A DNA stretch of 34,012 nt from Planctomycetota bacterium (GTDB taxonomy: Bacteria > Planctomycetota > UBA1135 > UBA2386): assembly GCA_020851075.1 (NCBI GenBank), contig JADZDL010000210.1:1-34012 (forward strand), written 5' to 3'. Below the pieces are notes generated by a model. The model made no database searches. It was not told where the DNA came from and saw nothing but the letters and a program-made list of their open reading frames with translations. This document shows positions 23,438 through 30,772 of this stretch, piece after piece (position 1 is the first letter of the stretch; each line of letters begins with the position of its first letter). A program made the translations under genes and the position numbers.

Positions 23438-23458
23438 AAAAACCGGGATCTCTCCCAG
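23438..23458 (-). terminator. Terminator-like hairpin in the leader of the Cys-repeat gene
   Basis: On the minus strand a six-pair stem (including one G-T wobble) with a GAGA tetraloop is followed by five T residues, the form of an intrinsic terminator. It lies about 75-95 bases upstream of the ATG at 23365, with no minus-strand gene ahead of it. It could therefore be a leader attenuator, or block antisense transcription into the operon. Confidence 0.3.
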
Positions 23459-23474
23459 GTTCAGCCAAGTGACC

Positions 23475-24392
23475 ATGATGCCATCGTCTGCCATTGCCAT
23501 CGGATCTTCGGTGCGTCGAGCTGAGGGCAGCCGGCTGCATCGTTTTGGGCAGGGGCTCAGAACTGCCCTTGGTATGGCGGCTGTGTGCGCGCTGGCCGCC
23601 TGCAGCGGTGGCCTGTCCCACCGATCGCTTGTCGAAATGTCAGGTGATGTGCCAATTGGTCCTGAGATCCGGCGCGTGCGGCTCGAGATCCAGGACGGCA
23701 CGGTGGGCGTCGATCGTCAGGAGGCGCGCGCGGTGCACTTTGGCGGCGGCATGCGTCGGGCTGCGGACACGGCGGAAGGGCTCGTGGCGATCGAAGCCAT
23801 CCCGGTGGAGCCGAAGGCGAGCGTCGACCCGGCGGATGCGTCGACCCTGGTCCTGCGCGGGCCTCACCTGTCCGAGAACGGGCCGAATGGGGTTCTTGCC
23901 TACGAGATGGGGCTGAAGTTGCCGGCCGACCTCGAACTCGAGGTGGTGATCGTGCGGAACGGGGGGGTCACGGTCGTCAACCGGGATGCGCCCCTCAAGG
24001 TCACCACCGGGCGCGGCGATCTGCGGTTTGAGCGCTGCAAGGGCGGCACCAAGGCCTTTACCGGCCGGGGTGTTGTGATTGCCGTCGACATGGAACAACG
24101 CGTCGACATCGAGTCGGCAGTCGGCGACATGCAGGTGTTCGTGACCGGGCCAGGCGACCTCCTGCGCTTGCGTACGGGCCAGGGCACGATCCAGTGCTTC
24201 ATCCCACCGGCCACCGGCTTCGTCTGCAGCGCGCGCGCCGAGGTGGGGTTTGCGGGCAGTGGGTTTGGCCTGGAGAAGGAGAAGACTGCCCAGATGGGCA
24301 TGGCGATGAGCGGAACCCGTGGCGATGGGCGGACGAAGATCGTGTTGACGACGGGCAGCGGCTACCTGCACCTCGAGAAGCACGTCAAGTGA
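23475..24392 (+). CDS. Lipoprotein with DUF4097-like beta-helical adhesin domain
   Basis: The product is 305 aa from ATG 23475; GTG 23511 and ATG 23574 are alternatives, and the signal (ending C-A-L-A-A-C-S-G-G) fits any of the first two. After the lipobox, residues about 55-300 are almost entirely short beta-strands with Gly turns: V-R-L-E-I-Q-D-G-T-V, L-K-V-T-T-G-R-G-D-L-R-F, V-D-I-E-S-A-V-G-D-M-Q-V and L-R-L-R-T-G-Q-G-T-I. This repeating strand-Gly-Asp pattern is that of DUF4097/DUF2807-type putative adhesins, which fold as a right-handed beta-helix. It is divergent from the sigma operon, across a gap of about 110 nt. Function beyond a surface role is unknown. Confidence 0.78.
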   Translation: MMPSSAIAIGSSVRRAEGSRLHRFGQGLRTALGMAAVCALAACSGGLSHRSLVEMSGDVPIGPEIRRVRLEIQDGTVGVDRQEARAVHFGGGMRRAADTAEGLVAIEAIPVEPKASVDPADASTLVLRGPHLSENGPNGVLAYEMGLKLPADLELEVVIVRNGGVTVVNRDAPLKVTTGRGDLRFERCKGGTKAFTGRGVVIAVDMEQRVDIESAVGDMQVFVTGPGDLLRLRTGQGTIQCFIPPATGFVCSARAEVGFAGSGFGLEKEKTAQMGMAMSGTRGDGRTKIVLTTGSGYLHLEKHVK

Positions 24393-24415
24393 GGCGGGTG
24401 CGGTAGGGCGGCGAT

Positions 24416-24432
24416 CTGGCAGGAGAGGTGCT
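24416..24432 (+). promoter_or_regulatory. Candidate sigma54 -24/-12 promoter
   Basis: CTGGCAGG-AGAG-GTGCT matches the -24/-12 pattern: GG (24418-24419) and GC (24430-24431) are separated by exactly ten bases, with TGGCA and TGC preserved. It lies in the 243-nt gap about 200 bp before the Fis-type regulator gene. No sigma54 activator is visible nearby, and a chance match in G+C-rich DNA is quite possible. Confidence 0.22.
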
Positions 24433-24635
24433 GCGGGGGGAAGGTGAAGTTTCCGGAGTACTCGGGGCTCAGCAGCGGAATCAGAAAATTGTCGTAAGGC
24501 TTCGCCTCCGACCGGCGACTGCCCGTAGCAGAACGCATTCGCCCCCAAACCCCTCTAGCCACTCGCCAAGCACCCGCGCGCGCTCGTTAGCTCCCCCGAC
24601 GACCTCAGTGCGGTGTGCGCCTCCGAAGAACGCAC

Positions 24636-25049
24636 ATGACTCTCGGCAAACGACTGCTTCTCTATTCTGTTCGTGATCCTTCCGCCGCTTCACTCGCCAG
24701 GTCCACCGCGGACTGGGGTTGCATGGTGAGCAGCTGTTCGTCGACCGACGAACTGCGCGGCCGCATCGAAGGCGCCGAATACGACATGGTCCTGGTCGAG
24801 TCGTCGGTCGCTTTGCAGCGGCTGATTGCAGAGACCGCACCGGAGGAGGTCCTGCAGCTGACCTTGGCCGAAGTCGAGAAACGCCACATCCAGCGTGTGC
24901 TCGCTTCGACGGGCGGCAACAAGACCCGGGCGGCGCGCACGCTCGGCATCGATACGAAGACGCTCTACAACAAGCTCAAGAGCTACAAGACGTCGGAGTC
25001 GATGGCGCGCAAGCGCCTGGCCAACTCGGCGTCAATGACGGTAATCTGA
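24636..25049 (+). CDS. Small regulator: pseudo-receiver-like N-terminus plus Fis-type DNA-binding helix-turn-helix
   Basis: The 137-aa protein ends like an NtrC-family regulator. Residues about 77-117 contain L-A-E-V-E-K-R-H-I-Q-R-V-L, G-G-N-K-T-R-A-A-R-T-L-G-I and T-L-Y-N-K-L-K, the Fis-type helix-turn-helix. The first 60 residues (L-L-L-Y-S-V-R-D, then Y-D-M-V-L-V-E-S) resemble a shortened response-regulator receiver: the second beta-strand region ends V-E where a phospho-acceptor Asp would be expected. There is no AAA+ domain between them, so it cannot itself drive sigma54 polymerase. It is probably a small transcription factor or nucleoid-type protein. GTG 24615 is an alternative start. 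A strong terminator follows at 25105. Confidence 0.82.
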   Translation: MTLGKRLLLYSVRDPSAASLARSTADWGCMVSSCSSTDELRGRIEGAEYDMVLVESSVALQRLIAETAPEEVLQLTLAEVEKRHIQRVLASTGGNKTRAARTLGIDTKTLYNKLKSYKTSESMARKRLANSASMTVI

Positions 25050-25104
25050 GCAGCGTTTGACGCGAGTCGCCCCGCGGCGCTCGCGCTCGACACACCTGCA
25101 CATG

Positions 25105-25137
25105 CGGCGGCCCTTCGAGGCCGCCGTGTTCATTTTG
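25105..25137 (+). terminator. Intrinsic terminator after the Fis-type gene
   Basis: CGGCGGCC (25105-25112) pairs perfectly with GGCCGCCG (25119-25126) across a CTTCGA loop and is followed by a T-rich run (TGTTCATTTTG). It lies 56 bases after the stop at 25049. Confidence 0.75.
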
Positions 25138-25181
25138 TGCGCAGGTTTGACGCGCCTTGCCAAGGGCGGTTGCCGCGCTGA

Positions 25182-25218
25182 CCGAAGTCTCGTTCGGCCC
25201 ACCGTCTCGAAACGGTGG
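25182..25218 (+). promoter_or_regulatory. Two adjacent inverted repeats in the leader of the 89-aa gene
   Basis: CCGAA-GTCTCG-TTCGG (25182-25197) is followed directly by CCACCGT-CTCGAA-ACGGTGG (25199-25218). Both could form RNA hairpins 50-90 bases before ATG 25269. Neither has a T tract, so they look like leader structure or operator sites rather than terminators. Confidence 0.35.
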
Positions 25219-25268
25219 TAATCTTCGGTGGCTCGCCGACCCCTCCGCGGCGGCCGGGAAGAATCCAT

Positions 25269-25538
25269 ATGTCCCGAGTCGACTCCCTGCTTCTCGAACT
25301 CTCCAGTCGTCATCGCAACGACGATCCCCGCTTCCTCGCCGCCGTGAAGCCCATGGTCGAGCGCATCCTCGATCCGCTCACACCGGAGCAAGCGCGGGTG
25401 CCGCTGCTCGAGATGCTGGCGGAGACGTTCGAGCGCGACGTGCAGGTACGCCGCGATCTGGAGAAGGCGCGGGAGAACTGGGCGAGTTTCTTCGCGAACC
25501 TGAAGAAGCTCATGGGGCTCGAAGGACCGAGCCGGTGA
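25269..25538 (+). CDS. Unrecognised 89-aa helical protein
   Basis: I do not recognise this protein. It is 89 aa, highly charged and apparently all alpha-helical: an N-terminal helix (V-D-S-L-L-L-E-L-S-S-R), a middle with repeated L-x-x-L spacing (P-L-L-E-M-L-A-E-T-F), and a C-terminal helix N-W-A-S-F-F-A-N-L-K-K-L. There is no signal peptide, membrane segment or cysteine. It stands alone, after the Fis-gene terminator and a structured leader, and before a 412-nt gap. Codon use is G+C-rich at third positions like its neighbours, which supports real coding. Confidence 0.65.
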   Translation: MSRVDSLLLELSSRHRNDDPRFLAAVKPMVERILDPLTPEQARVPLLEMLAETFERDVQVRRDLEKARENWASFFANLKKLMGLEGPSR

Positions 25539-25950
25539 GCTGCGATCGGCGCTGCCATGGCCATGGCATGTGCAGGTGCGCAGTTCCCAGACGCTGAGTG
25601 TGCTCGCGCCCGTTGGCGTCCCGATGCGAGCCGATCTGGTGCCAGTAGAAACTTGTTTGCGGCGCCGTTTTGGCGGGATCCGCCGTTGTGACCGCGCAGC
25701 CCCCCGATTCGCGCGCGAGCGGGCACTGCGCACGTGGGAATCGGGACTTATGCGCGAACGCGCGGCGCCGAGAATCAGCCTGCCGCGCTAACCACGCGGT
25801 GACCGAACACGGAACCCGCGACGGGCCATGATTCGCCGACTTCGATCCTTTGCCTGCAGTGCCTGTCGCGGGTTCTACTTTCTGCGCGCTGCAACCTGAG
25901 CTGAGACGAGCCTGGAAAACTGCCGCGCACGGTGCTCAGATCGTTCCCCC
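25539..25950. other. 412-nt gap upstream of prfB with no recognisable gene
   Basis: I see no credible coding frame, tRNA fold or repeat array here. Near the left end is a 14-bp perfect palindrome (GCCATGGCCATGGC, 25554-25567). A weak sigma70-like pair, TTGCCT (25850-25855) and TCTACT (25874-25879) with 18-bp spacing, lies about 70 bases before prfB and could be its promoter. Each box matches four of six consensus bases, so confidence is low. The gap is long for this otherwise compact window and could hold a small RNA. Confidence 0.4.
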
Positions 25951-27061
25951 ATGGGTCTGAACGATCATCGTGATGCACTGAAGGCGGCCGAGCTTCGTGT
26001 CGAGTCGATCAAGGTGTCTCTTTGACTACCCTCGACGTCACCGCGAACTAGCCGACATCGAGAACCAGATGGCCCAGCCGGGCTTCTGGGACAACGCCGA
26101 ACGGGCCCAGGGCATCGTCCAGAAGAAGAAGCTGTGTTTTGGGGTCGTCGATCCGATCGACACCCTGACACGCTATCTCGAGGACTGTCAGGTCTTTCTG
26201 GAGCTTGGCGCCGAAGATCCGGCCGCTGTCGAGGCCGATCTCGTCGAAACCGAGCGCAAGATCAACGAGCGTCTCGACCAGCTTGAGTTCCAGCTCATGC
26301 TCGGCGGCGAGCACGACCCGATGAACGCGATCATCACCTTGCAGTCCGGTGCCGGCGGCGTCGATGCCTCGGACTGGGCCGAGATGATGTTGCGCATGTA
26401 CATCAAGTGGGCAACCAAGCACGACTACGAGTTTGAGGAGACCGACTTCCAGAAGGCCGAGGAAGCTGGCATCAAGAGCGCGACGCTCATGATCAAGGGG
26501 CCGTACGCTTATGGTCGCCTCAAGGCTGAGCAGGGTGTGCACCGGCTCGTGCGCATCTCGCCGTTTGACGGGCAGGGGCGCCGCCAGACCTCGTTTGCGT
26601 CGGTCGAAGTGGTCCCGGAGCTCGACGACGCCGTGGGCGTGGAGATCCGCAAGGAAGACCTCAAGGTCGACACGTTCCGCAGTTCGGGCGCTGGTGGTCA
26701 GCACGTCAACAAGACCGAGTCGGCGATCCGCATCACGCACATTCCCTCCGGCATTATCGTCGCGTGCCAGGCCGAACGTAGCCAGCACAAGAACCGCGAG
26801 TCGGCGATGCGCACGATCCGGTCCAAGCTCTACCAACTCGAACTCGCCAAGCGCGAGGCAGAGCTCGCCAAGTTCTATGGCGATCGCGGTTCGATCAGCT
26901 GGGGCAACCAGATCCGCAGTTACGTGCTGCAGCCCTACCAGATGTGCAAGGACCTGCGCACCGACGTTGAGACTTCGGACGTGCAAGGCGTGCTCGATGG
27001 CGACCTGGACCCGTTCATCGAGGGCTACCTCAAGATGCGAAAGGACGAAGGCAAGAAATGA
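25951..27061 (+). CDS. prfB: Peptide chain release factor 2, expressed by programmed +1 frameshift
   Basis: RF2 recognises UGA and UAA stop codons. The gene starts at ATG 25951, reads 24 codons, meets an in-frame TGA (26023-26025) and continues in the +1 frame from GAC at 26024, giving about 369 residues. Joined coordinates are 25951-26022 and 26024-27061. The recoding site CTT-TGA-C, with a Shine-Dalgarno-like AAGGTG shortly upstream, is the classic RF2 autoregulatory signal: low RF2 lets the ribosome shift instead of terminating. After the shift the protein has S203-P-F205, the RF2 stop-codon-reading tripeptide, and G248-G-Q250, the peptidyl-tRNA hydrolysis motif, at positions almost equal to E. 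coli RF2. Without the shift only a 24-residue peptide is made. The stop overlaps the purH start (ATGA). Confidence 0.96.
26011..26026 (+). promoter_or_regulatory. RF2 programmed +1 frameshift site
   Basis: AAGGTG (26011-26016), TCT, then CTT-TGA-C (26020-26026). The slippery CTT codon precedes the RF2-specific stop TGA followed by C, the weakest stop context. The purine-rich AAGGTG sits three bases before CTT, the spacing used by the stimulatory internal Shine-Dalgarno in known prfB genes. Confidence 0.93.
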
Positions 27062-28923
27062 GACGCGCGCTGCTGTCCGTCACCGACAAACATGGCGTCG
27101 TCGAGTTTGCTCGGGGACTGCAAGAGCTCGGCTTCTCGCTGTTGTCCACCGGCGGAACGCGCCGGACCCTCGCGGATGCGGGGATCGAGGTAACCGAGGT
27201 CGCGGACTACACGGGCTTTCCCGAATTGATGGATGGGCGCATCAAGACCCTGCACCCGAAGGTCCACGGTGGGTTGCTCGGGCGGCGCGATGAGGCTTCG
27301 CATCTGGCGGCGATGCAGCAGCACGGCATCGAGCCGATCGATCTCCTGTGCGTCAACCTCTATCGCTTCCGCGAGACGCTGCGCAAGCCGGGCATCGGGC
27401 GCGCGGAGATCGTCGAGAATATCGATATTGGTGGCCCGGCGATGATTCGCAGCGCGGCCAAGAACCACCAGAGTGTGGCCGTGGTCGTCGACCCGAGTGA
27501 CTACACCTCGGTGCTGCGTGGCCTTCGTGAGCATGGTGGTGTGCTGCCACCGGAGCACCTGCGCAAGCTCGCGGCCAAGGCGTTCAGTCACACGGCAGCC
27601 TACGACGCGGCGATTGCACAGTGGCTTGACTGCGAACGGCGCGCGTTGCCTGGTGAGCCGTTCTTCGCCGCGCGCGTGGCGTTCTCGGGGGAGAAGCTGC
27701 AGGACCTGCGCTACGGCGAGAACCCGCACCAGAAGGCCGCGTTCTACGGCTTTGGCGAGCCGTCGCCGAGCATCGCGGCGGCGCGTCAGCTCGGTGGCAA
27801 GGAACTCAGCTACAACAACATCCTCGACGCCGATGCGGCGCTGGGCCTGGCGCTCGAGTTTGATGCGCCGTGCTGCGTGCTCGTCAAGCACAACAATCCG
27901 TGTGGCACCGCCATCGCGGAGACGTTGTCGCGCGCGTTCGAACTGGCGTTGTCGGGTGATCCGGTGTCCGCGTTCGGGGGCATCCTGGCGACCAATCGGC
28001 CGTTCGATGCAGCGTTGGCCGAAGCGATCGTGAAGAGCGGCACCTTCCTCGAAGTGATCGTGGCGCCGCGCGTGGAACCGGCCGCCGTGCTGCTCATGCA
28101 GCAGCCGAAGTGGGGCGCCAACGTGCGCATCCTCGAGCTCGGTGGGTTGCCGGACACGACGATGCGGCACCGTTTCGTGGCGCGACCCGTGTCGGGTGGC
28201 TTCCTGTTGCAGACTGCCGACGTGCCCGCCGAGGCGCCGAAGAACCAGGTGATGACGAAGCGGGCGCCTTCCGCCGACGAGGAGGCGACGCTCGCGTTTG
28301 CCTGGAAGGTCTGCAAGCACGTGAAGTCGAATGCGATCGTGTTTGCGCGCGTTGCAGAAGCGGGTGCCTACTACACGGTTGGCGTCGGGGCTGGGCAGAT
28401 GAGCCGCGTCGATTCGGCGAAGATCGCCGTCGACAAGGGCGGCGATCGCATTCGCGGCTCGGTGGTCGCGAGTGACGCGTTCTTTCCGTTCGCGGATGGT
28501 CTCGTCGTCTGTGCGCAGGCGGGGGCAACCGCGGTCATCCAGCCCGGTGGTAGCAAGCGCGACGAAGAGGCGACGCTCGCGTTTGCCTGGAAGGTCTGCA
28601 AGCACGTGAAGTCGAATGCGATCGTGTTTGCGCGCGTTGCAGAAGCGGGCGCCTACTACACGGTTGGCGTCGGGGCTGGGCAGATGAGCCGCGTCGATTC
28701 GGCGAAGATCGCCGTCGACAAGGGCGGTGATCGCATTCGCGGCTCGGTGGTCGCGAGTGACGCATTCTTCCCGTTCGCGGATGGTCTCGTCGTCTGCGCG
28801 CAAGCGGGGGCAACTGCGGTCATCCAGCCCGGTGGTAGCAAGCGCGACGAAGAGGTTGTCGCCGCCGCCGATCAGCACGGCATGGCGATGATCGCCACCG
28901 GCCAACGCCATTTCCGCCACTGA
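27058..28923 (+). CDS. purH: Bifunctional PurH with internal 95-residue tandem duplication
   Basis: PurH performs the last two steps of IMP synthesis: AICAR formyltransferase and IMP cyclohydrolase. Residues 1 to about 195 are the cyclohydrolase (S-V-T-D-K near the start, [14 protein letters not shown]). The transformylase follows, with catalytic K277-H278 in V-K-H-N-N-P-C-G and the conserved end [13 protein letters not shown]. The protein is 621 aa, against about 525 in the family. The excess is an exact tandem copy: residues 407-501 equal 502-596, identical in all 95 positions. The repeated block holds K-S-N-A-I-V, G-Q-M-S-R-V-D and S-D-A-F-F-P-F, which line the folate/AICAR site. Removing one copy restores a normal 526-aa enzyme. 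Whether the extra block is tolerated is unknown, and an assembly artefact is possible. Confidence 0.95.
   Translation: MRRALLSVTDKHGVVEFARGLQELGFSLLSTGGTRRTLADAGIEVTEVADYTGFPELMDGRIKTLHPKVHGGLLGRRDEASHLAAMQQHGIEPIDLLCVNLYRFRETLRKPGIGRAEIVENIDIGGPAMIRSAAKNHQSVAVVVDPSDYTSVLRGLREHGGVLPPEHLRKLAAKAFSHTAAYDAAIAQWLDCERRALPGEPFFAARVAFSGEKLQDLRYGENPHQKAAFYGFGEPSPSIAAARQLGGKELSYNNILDADAALGLALEFDAPCCVLVKHNNPCGTAIAETLSRAFELALSGDPVSAFGGILATNRPFDAALAEAIVKSGTFLEVIVAPRVEPAAVLLMQQPKWGANVRILELGGLPDTTMRHRFVARPVSGGFLLQTADVPAEAPKNQVMTKRAPSADEEATLAFAWKVCKHVKSNAIVFARVAEAGAYYTVGVGAGQMSRVDSAKIAVDKGGDRIRGSVVASDAFFPFADGLVVCAQAGATAVIQPGGSKRDEEATLAFAWKVCKHVKSNAIVFARVAEAGAYYTVGVGAGQMSRVDSAKIAVDKGGDRIRGSVVASDAFFPFADGLVVCAQAGATAVIQPGGSKRDEEVVAAADQHGMAMIATGQRHFRH
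28276..28845 (+). repeat. 285-bp in-frame tandem duplication inside purH
   Basis: Copy one is 28276-28560 and copy two 28561-28845. They differ at eight positions, all synonymous third-codon bases (277 of 285 identical). The unit is flanked by a ten-base motif, GACGAGGAGG on the left and GACGAAGAGG at both the internal junction and the right end. This is what unequal recombination or slippage between the two D-E-E codon triplets would give. Confidence 0.95.
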
Positions 28924-28927
28924 TCCC

Positions 28928-29287
28928 ATGGACATCAAGAGCGCCGTTCGCGAAGTCCAGATGGGTGCGTCGTTGCGCGAGATCGCGTCGGACTTTCGCC
29001 AGGATCTGCTGAAGACCTTTGGTTTCGGACCGGAGGAGACCACGGCGGATACGTTCCGCGACGAGGTGCACACGTTCATGCGCAGCCTCGCGCGGCATCT
29101 CGGCGATCGGCACAGTGGGGAGCCGCGTATCGGTCAGGCGTTGCGCGATTGGGTGCGGCACACGGAGCACTACGAAGCGTGGGATGCGTTGCTCACGGGC
29201 TTCCAGGTGGAAGAGCGGGAGTCGCTCGTGCGGCGCGGCAAGCAGCTGTTTCCCGGTCCTCTCACGGCGCACTGGGCGGATTCGTGA
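28928..29287 (+). CDS. Unrecognised 119-aa soluble protein in the prfB-purH operon
   Basis: I do not recognise this family. The 119-aa product has no signal or membrane segment and is rich in charged residues and predicted helices (V-R-E-V-Q-M-G-A-S-L-R-E-I-A, then T-F-R-D-E-V-H-T-F-M-R-S-L-A-R-H-L). It has a conserved-looking Trp/Tyr cluster in the second half (D-W-V-R-H-T-E-H-Y-E-A-W-D-A-L-L). It starts four bases after the purH stop and its own stop overlaps the yggS GTG start, so it is firmly embedded in the operon. That placement supports real coding and a housekeeping role. Confidence 0.75.
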   Translation: MDIKSAVREVQMGASLREIASDFRQDLLKTFGFGPEETTADTFRDEVHTFMRSLARHLGDRHSGEPRIGQALRDWVRHTEHYEAWDALLTGFQVEERESLVRRGKQLFPGPLTAHWADS

Positions 29288-29982
29288 GTCTGGGGGTTGG
29301 CGCGGGCCTGGCGGCCGTGCGCGCGCGAATCCGCGCGGCGTGCACCAAGGCGGGGCGGCCAGCCGATGCCGTTGCGCTGCTCGCGGTCAGCAAGACGCAC
29401 GCGGCCAGCGCCGTTCGCGAGGCGCATGCCGCGGGGCAGCGCGCATTTGGTGAGAATCGCGTGCAGGAACTGGCGGCGAAGGCCGCTGCGTCGACAGACC
29501 TCGAAGGCATCGAGTGGCACCTGATCGGCTCGCTGCAGACCAACAAGGTGCGCGAACTGCTCGCGGTGCCGGGGCTAGCCCTGGTGCACAGTCTCGATCG
29601 CGAACGGCTCGCCGATGCCCTGCAGGTCGAACTCGAACGCCTTGGCCGGGACCTCGAGGTGTTGCTGCAGATCCACGCGACGCAGGAAGTGACCAAGCAC
29701 GGTTGCCTCTTGGCGGACGCGCCAGCGCTGCTTCGTCACGTCGTTGCGCGTTGTCCACGGTTGCGGGTGCAGGGTCTCATGGCGATGGGGCCTGCCGAAG
29801 GTGATCCAGCCCCGGTGTTTGCGCAGGTTGTCGCTTTGCGGGAGGAGTTGCGCGCGAGTTCGGGACTGCCGTTGCCCTGGTTGAGTCTTGGCATGTCTGG
29901 CGATCTCGAGGCCGCAGTGGCCGCGGGCTCGACTCTCGTCCGGATCGGTTCCGCGGTCTTCGGGGCCCGCGCCGTTGAGTAG
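29284..29982 (+). CDS. yggS: YggS/PROSC family PLP-binding homeostasis protein
   Basis: The 232-aa product starts at GTG 29284 (GTGA overlap). It matches the single-domain alanine-racemase-like barrel of YggS: Lys37 in A-V-S-K-T-H binds pyridoxal phosphate, followed by F-G-E-N-R-V-Q-E, W-H-L-I-G-S-L-Q-T-N-K, a Met-rich G-L-M-A-M-G, and the phosphate-binding end L-S-L-G-M-S-G-D-L-E-A-A-V-A-A-G-S-T ... R-I-G. Members lack racemase activity and control the free PLP pool. In many genomes yggS sits near cell-division genes; here it is in the prfB-purH operon. The start is set by the overlap and by the family length of about 230. Confidence 0.94.
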   Translation: MSLGVGAGLAAVRARIRAACTKAGRPADAVALLAVSKTHAASAVREAHAAGQRAFGENRVQELAAKAAASTDLEGIEWHLIGSLQTNKVRELLAVPGLALVHSLDRERLADALQVELERLGRDLEVLLQIHATQEVTKHGCLLADAPALLRHVVARCPRLRVQGLMAMGPAEGDPAPVFAQVVALREELRASSGLPLPWLSLGMSGDLEAAVAAGSTLVRIGSAVFGARAVE

Positions 29983-30011
29983 ATCCCGGGCCGCGCTACC
30001 GTTTGCAGCCC

Positions 30012-30770
30012 GTGTCCACGCGCAAGAAGCCGCCAGCAGCCAAACCTCATCAGGGCCCGTCCGCGGACATCGCGGAAGTGATGCGTCGGCTTACCGAGGC
30101 GATCCCTGCTCCCAAGTGTGAGCTTGACCATACCGATGCCTGGACGTTGCTGATCGCGACGATCCTCAGTGCGCAAAGCACGGATCGCACCGTCAATACG
30201 GTGACCCCCGTGCTGTTTGGCAAGTGGCCGACGCCAGCCGCGCTCGCGGCCGCGCCGCGCGAAGAGGTGGAAGCCGTGGTGCATCGAACCGGGTTCTTTC
30301 GCAACAAGGCGAAATCGATCCAGGGCGCGAGCCTCGCGATCGTGGAGGAGCATGGCGGCGAAGTGCCCCACGACATGGAGTCCCTCGTGCGGTTGCCAGG
30401 CGTGGCGCGCAAGACCGCCAACGTGGTGCTCGGTGTCGCCTACCGCATCGCGGCGGGCGTTGTCGTCGACACGCACGTGACACGCGTTTCGCAGCGCCTT
30501 GGCCTTACCGAGGCCAAGGTGGCCGAAAAGGTCGAACAGGACCTATGCGCCAGGTTGCCGCGCGAGCAGTGGATCGATGGTGGCCACCGCATCCTGCTGC
30601 TCGGTCGCTACGTGTGCCTCGCGAAGGGACCACAATGCCAGGATTGCCCGCTGTTCGAGCTCTGTCCGTCGCGCGAAGGCGTGGCGCTTGGTTCGGTGGC
30701 CGAACGTGCCAAGGCAACCCAGTCGCTGGTCGAGTCGCGCGGTGGCCTCGGCGGCGCGAAATCGGAGTGA
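30012..30770 (+). CDS. nth: Endonuclease III (base-excision DNA glycosylase/AP lyase)
   Basis: The 252-aa protein removes oxidised pyrimidines and nicks the abasic site. The helix-hairpin-helix L-P-G-V-A-R-K134-T-A carries the catalytic lysine, and V-V-V-D153-T-H-V-T-R-V carries the catalytic aspartate. The C-terminal iron-sulfur cluster is complete: C202-x6-C209-x2-C212-x5-C218. The N-terminus is about 20 residues longer than in E. coli Nth, with a basic Lys/Pro segment; the C-terminus also has an extra tail of about 30 residues. GTG 30012 is favoured; TTG 30003 is also possible. It follows yggS by 29 nt. Confidence 0.95.
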   Translation: MSTRKKPPAAKPHQGPSADIAEVMRRLTEAIPAPKCELDHTDAWTLLIATILSAQSTDRTVNTVTPVLFGKWPTPAALAAAPREEVEAVVHRTGFFRNKAKSIQGASLAIVEEHGGEVPHDMESLVRLPGVARKTANVVLGVAYRIAAGVVVDTHVTRVSQRLGLTEAKVAEKVEQDLCARLPREQWIDGGHRILLLGRYVCLAKGPQCQDCPLFELCPSREGVALGSVAERAKATQSLVESRGGLGGAKSE

Positions 30771-30772
30771 AC

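Noticed and set aside
25554..25567. 14-bp palindrome GCCATGGCCATGGC as an operator
   Set aside because: It lies just after the 89-aa gene and far from any start; with its simple internal repeat it is plausibly chance.
25539..25950. Possible tRNA or small RNA upstream of prfB
   Set aside because: I could not fold a cloverleaf or find a T-loop and acceptor stem; a small RNA remains possible but has no positive support.
25997..26023. prfB starting at an internal codon in the second frame (25997)
   Set aside because: The upstream ATG 25951 reads straight into a canonical CTT-TGA-C shift site, which explains the frame change better than a separate start.
27025..29079. 684-codon open frame on the minus strand opposite prfB and purH
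   Set aside because: It is the antisense shadow of two certain genes; its product is His/Arg/Ala-rich, has no motif, and merely repeats the purH duplication.
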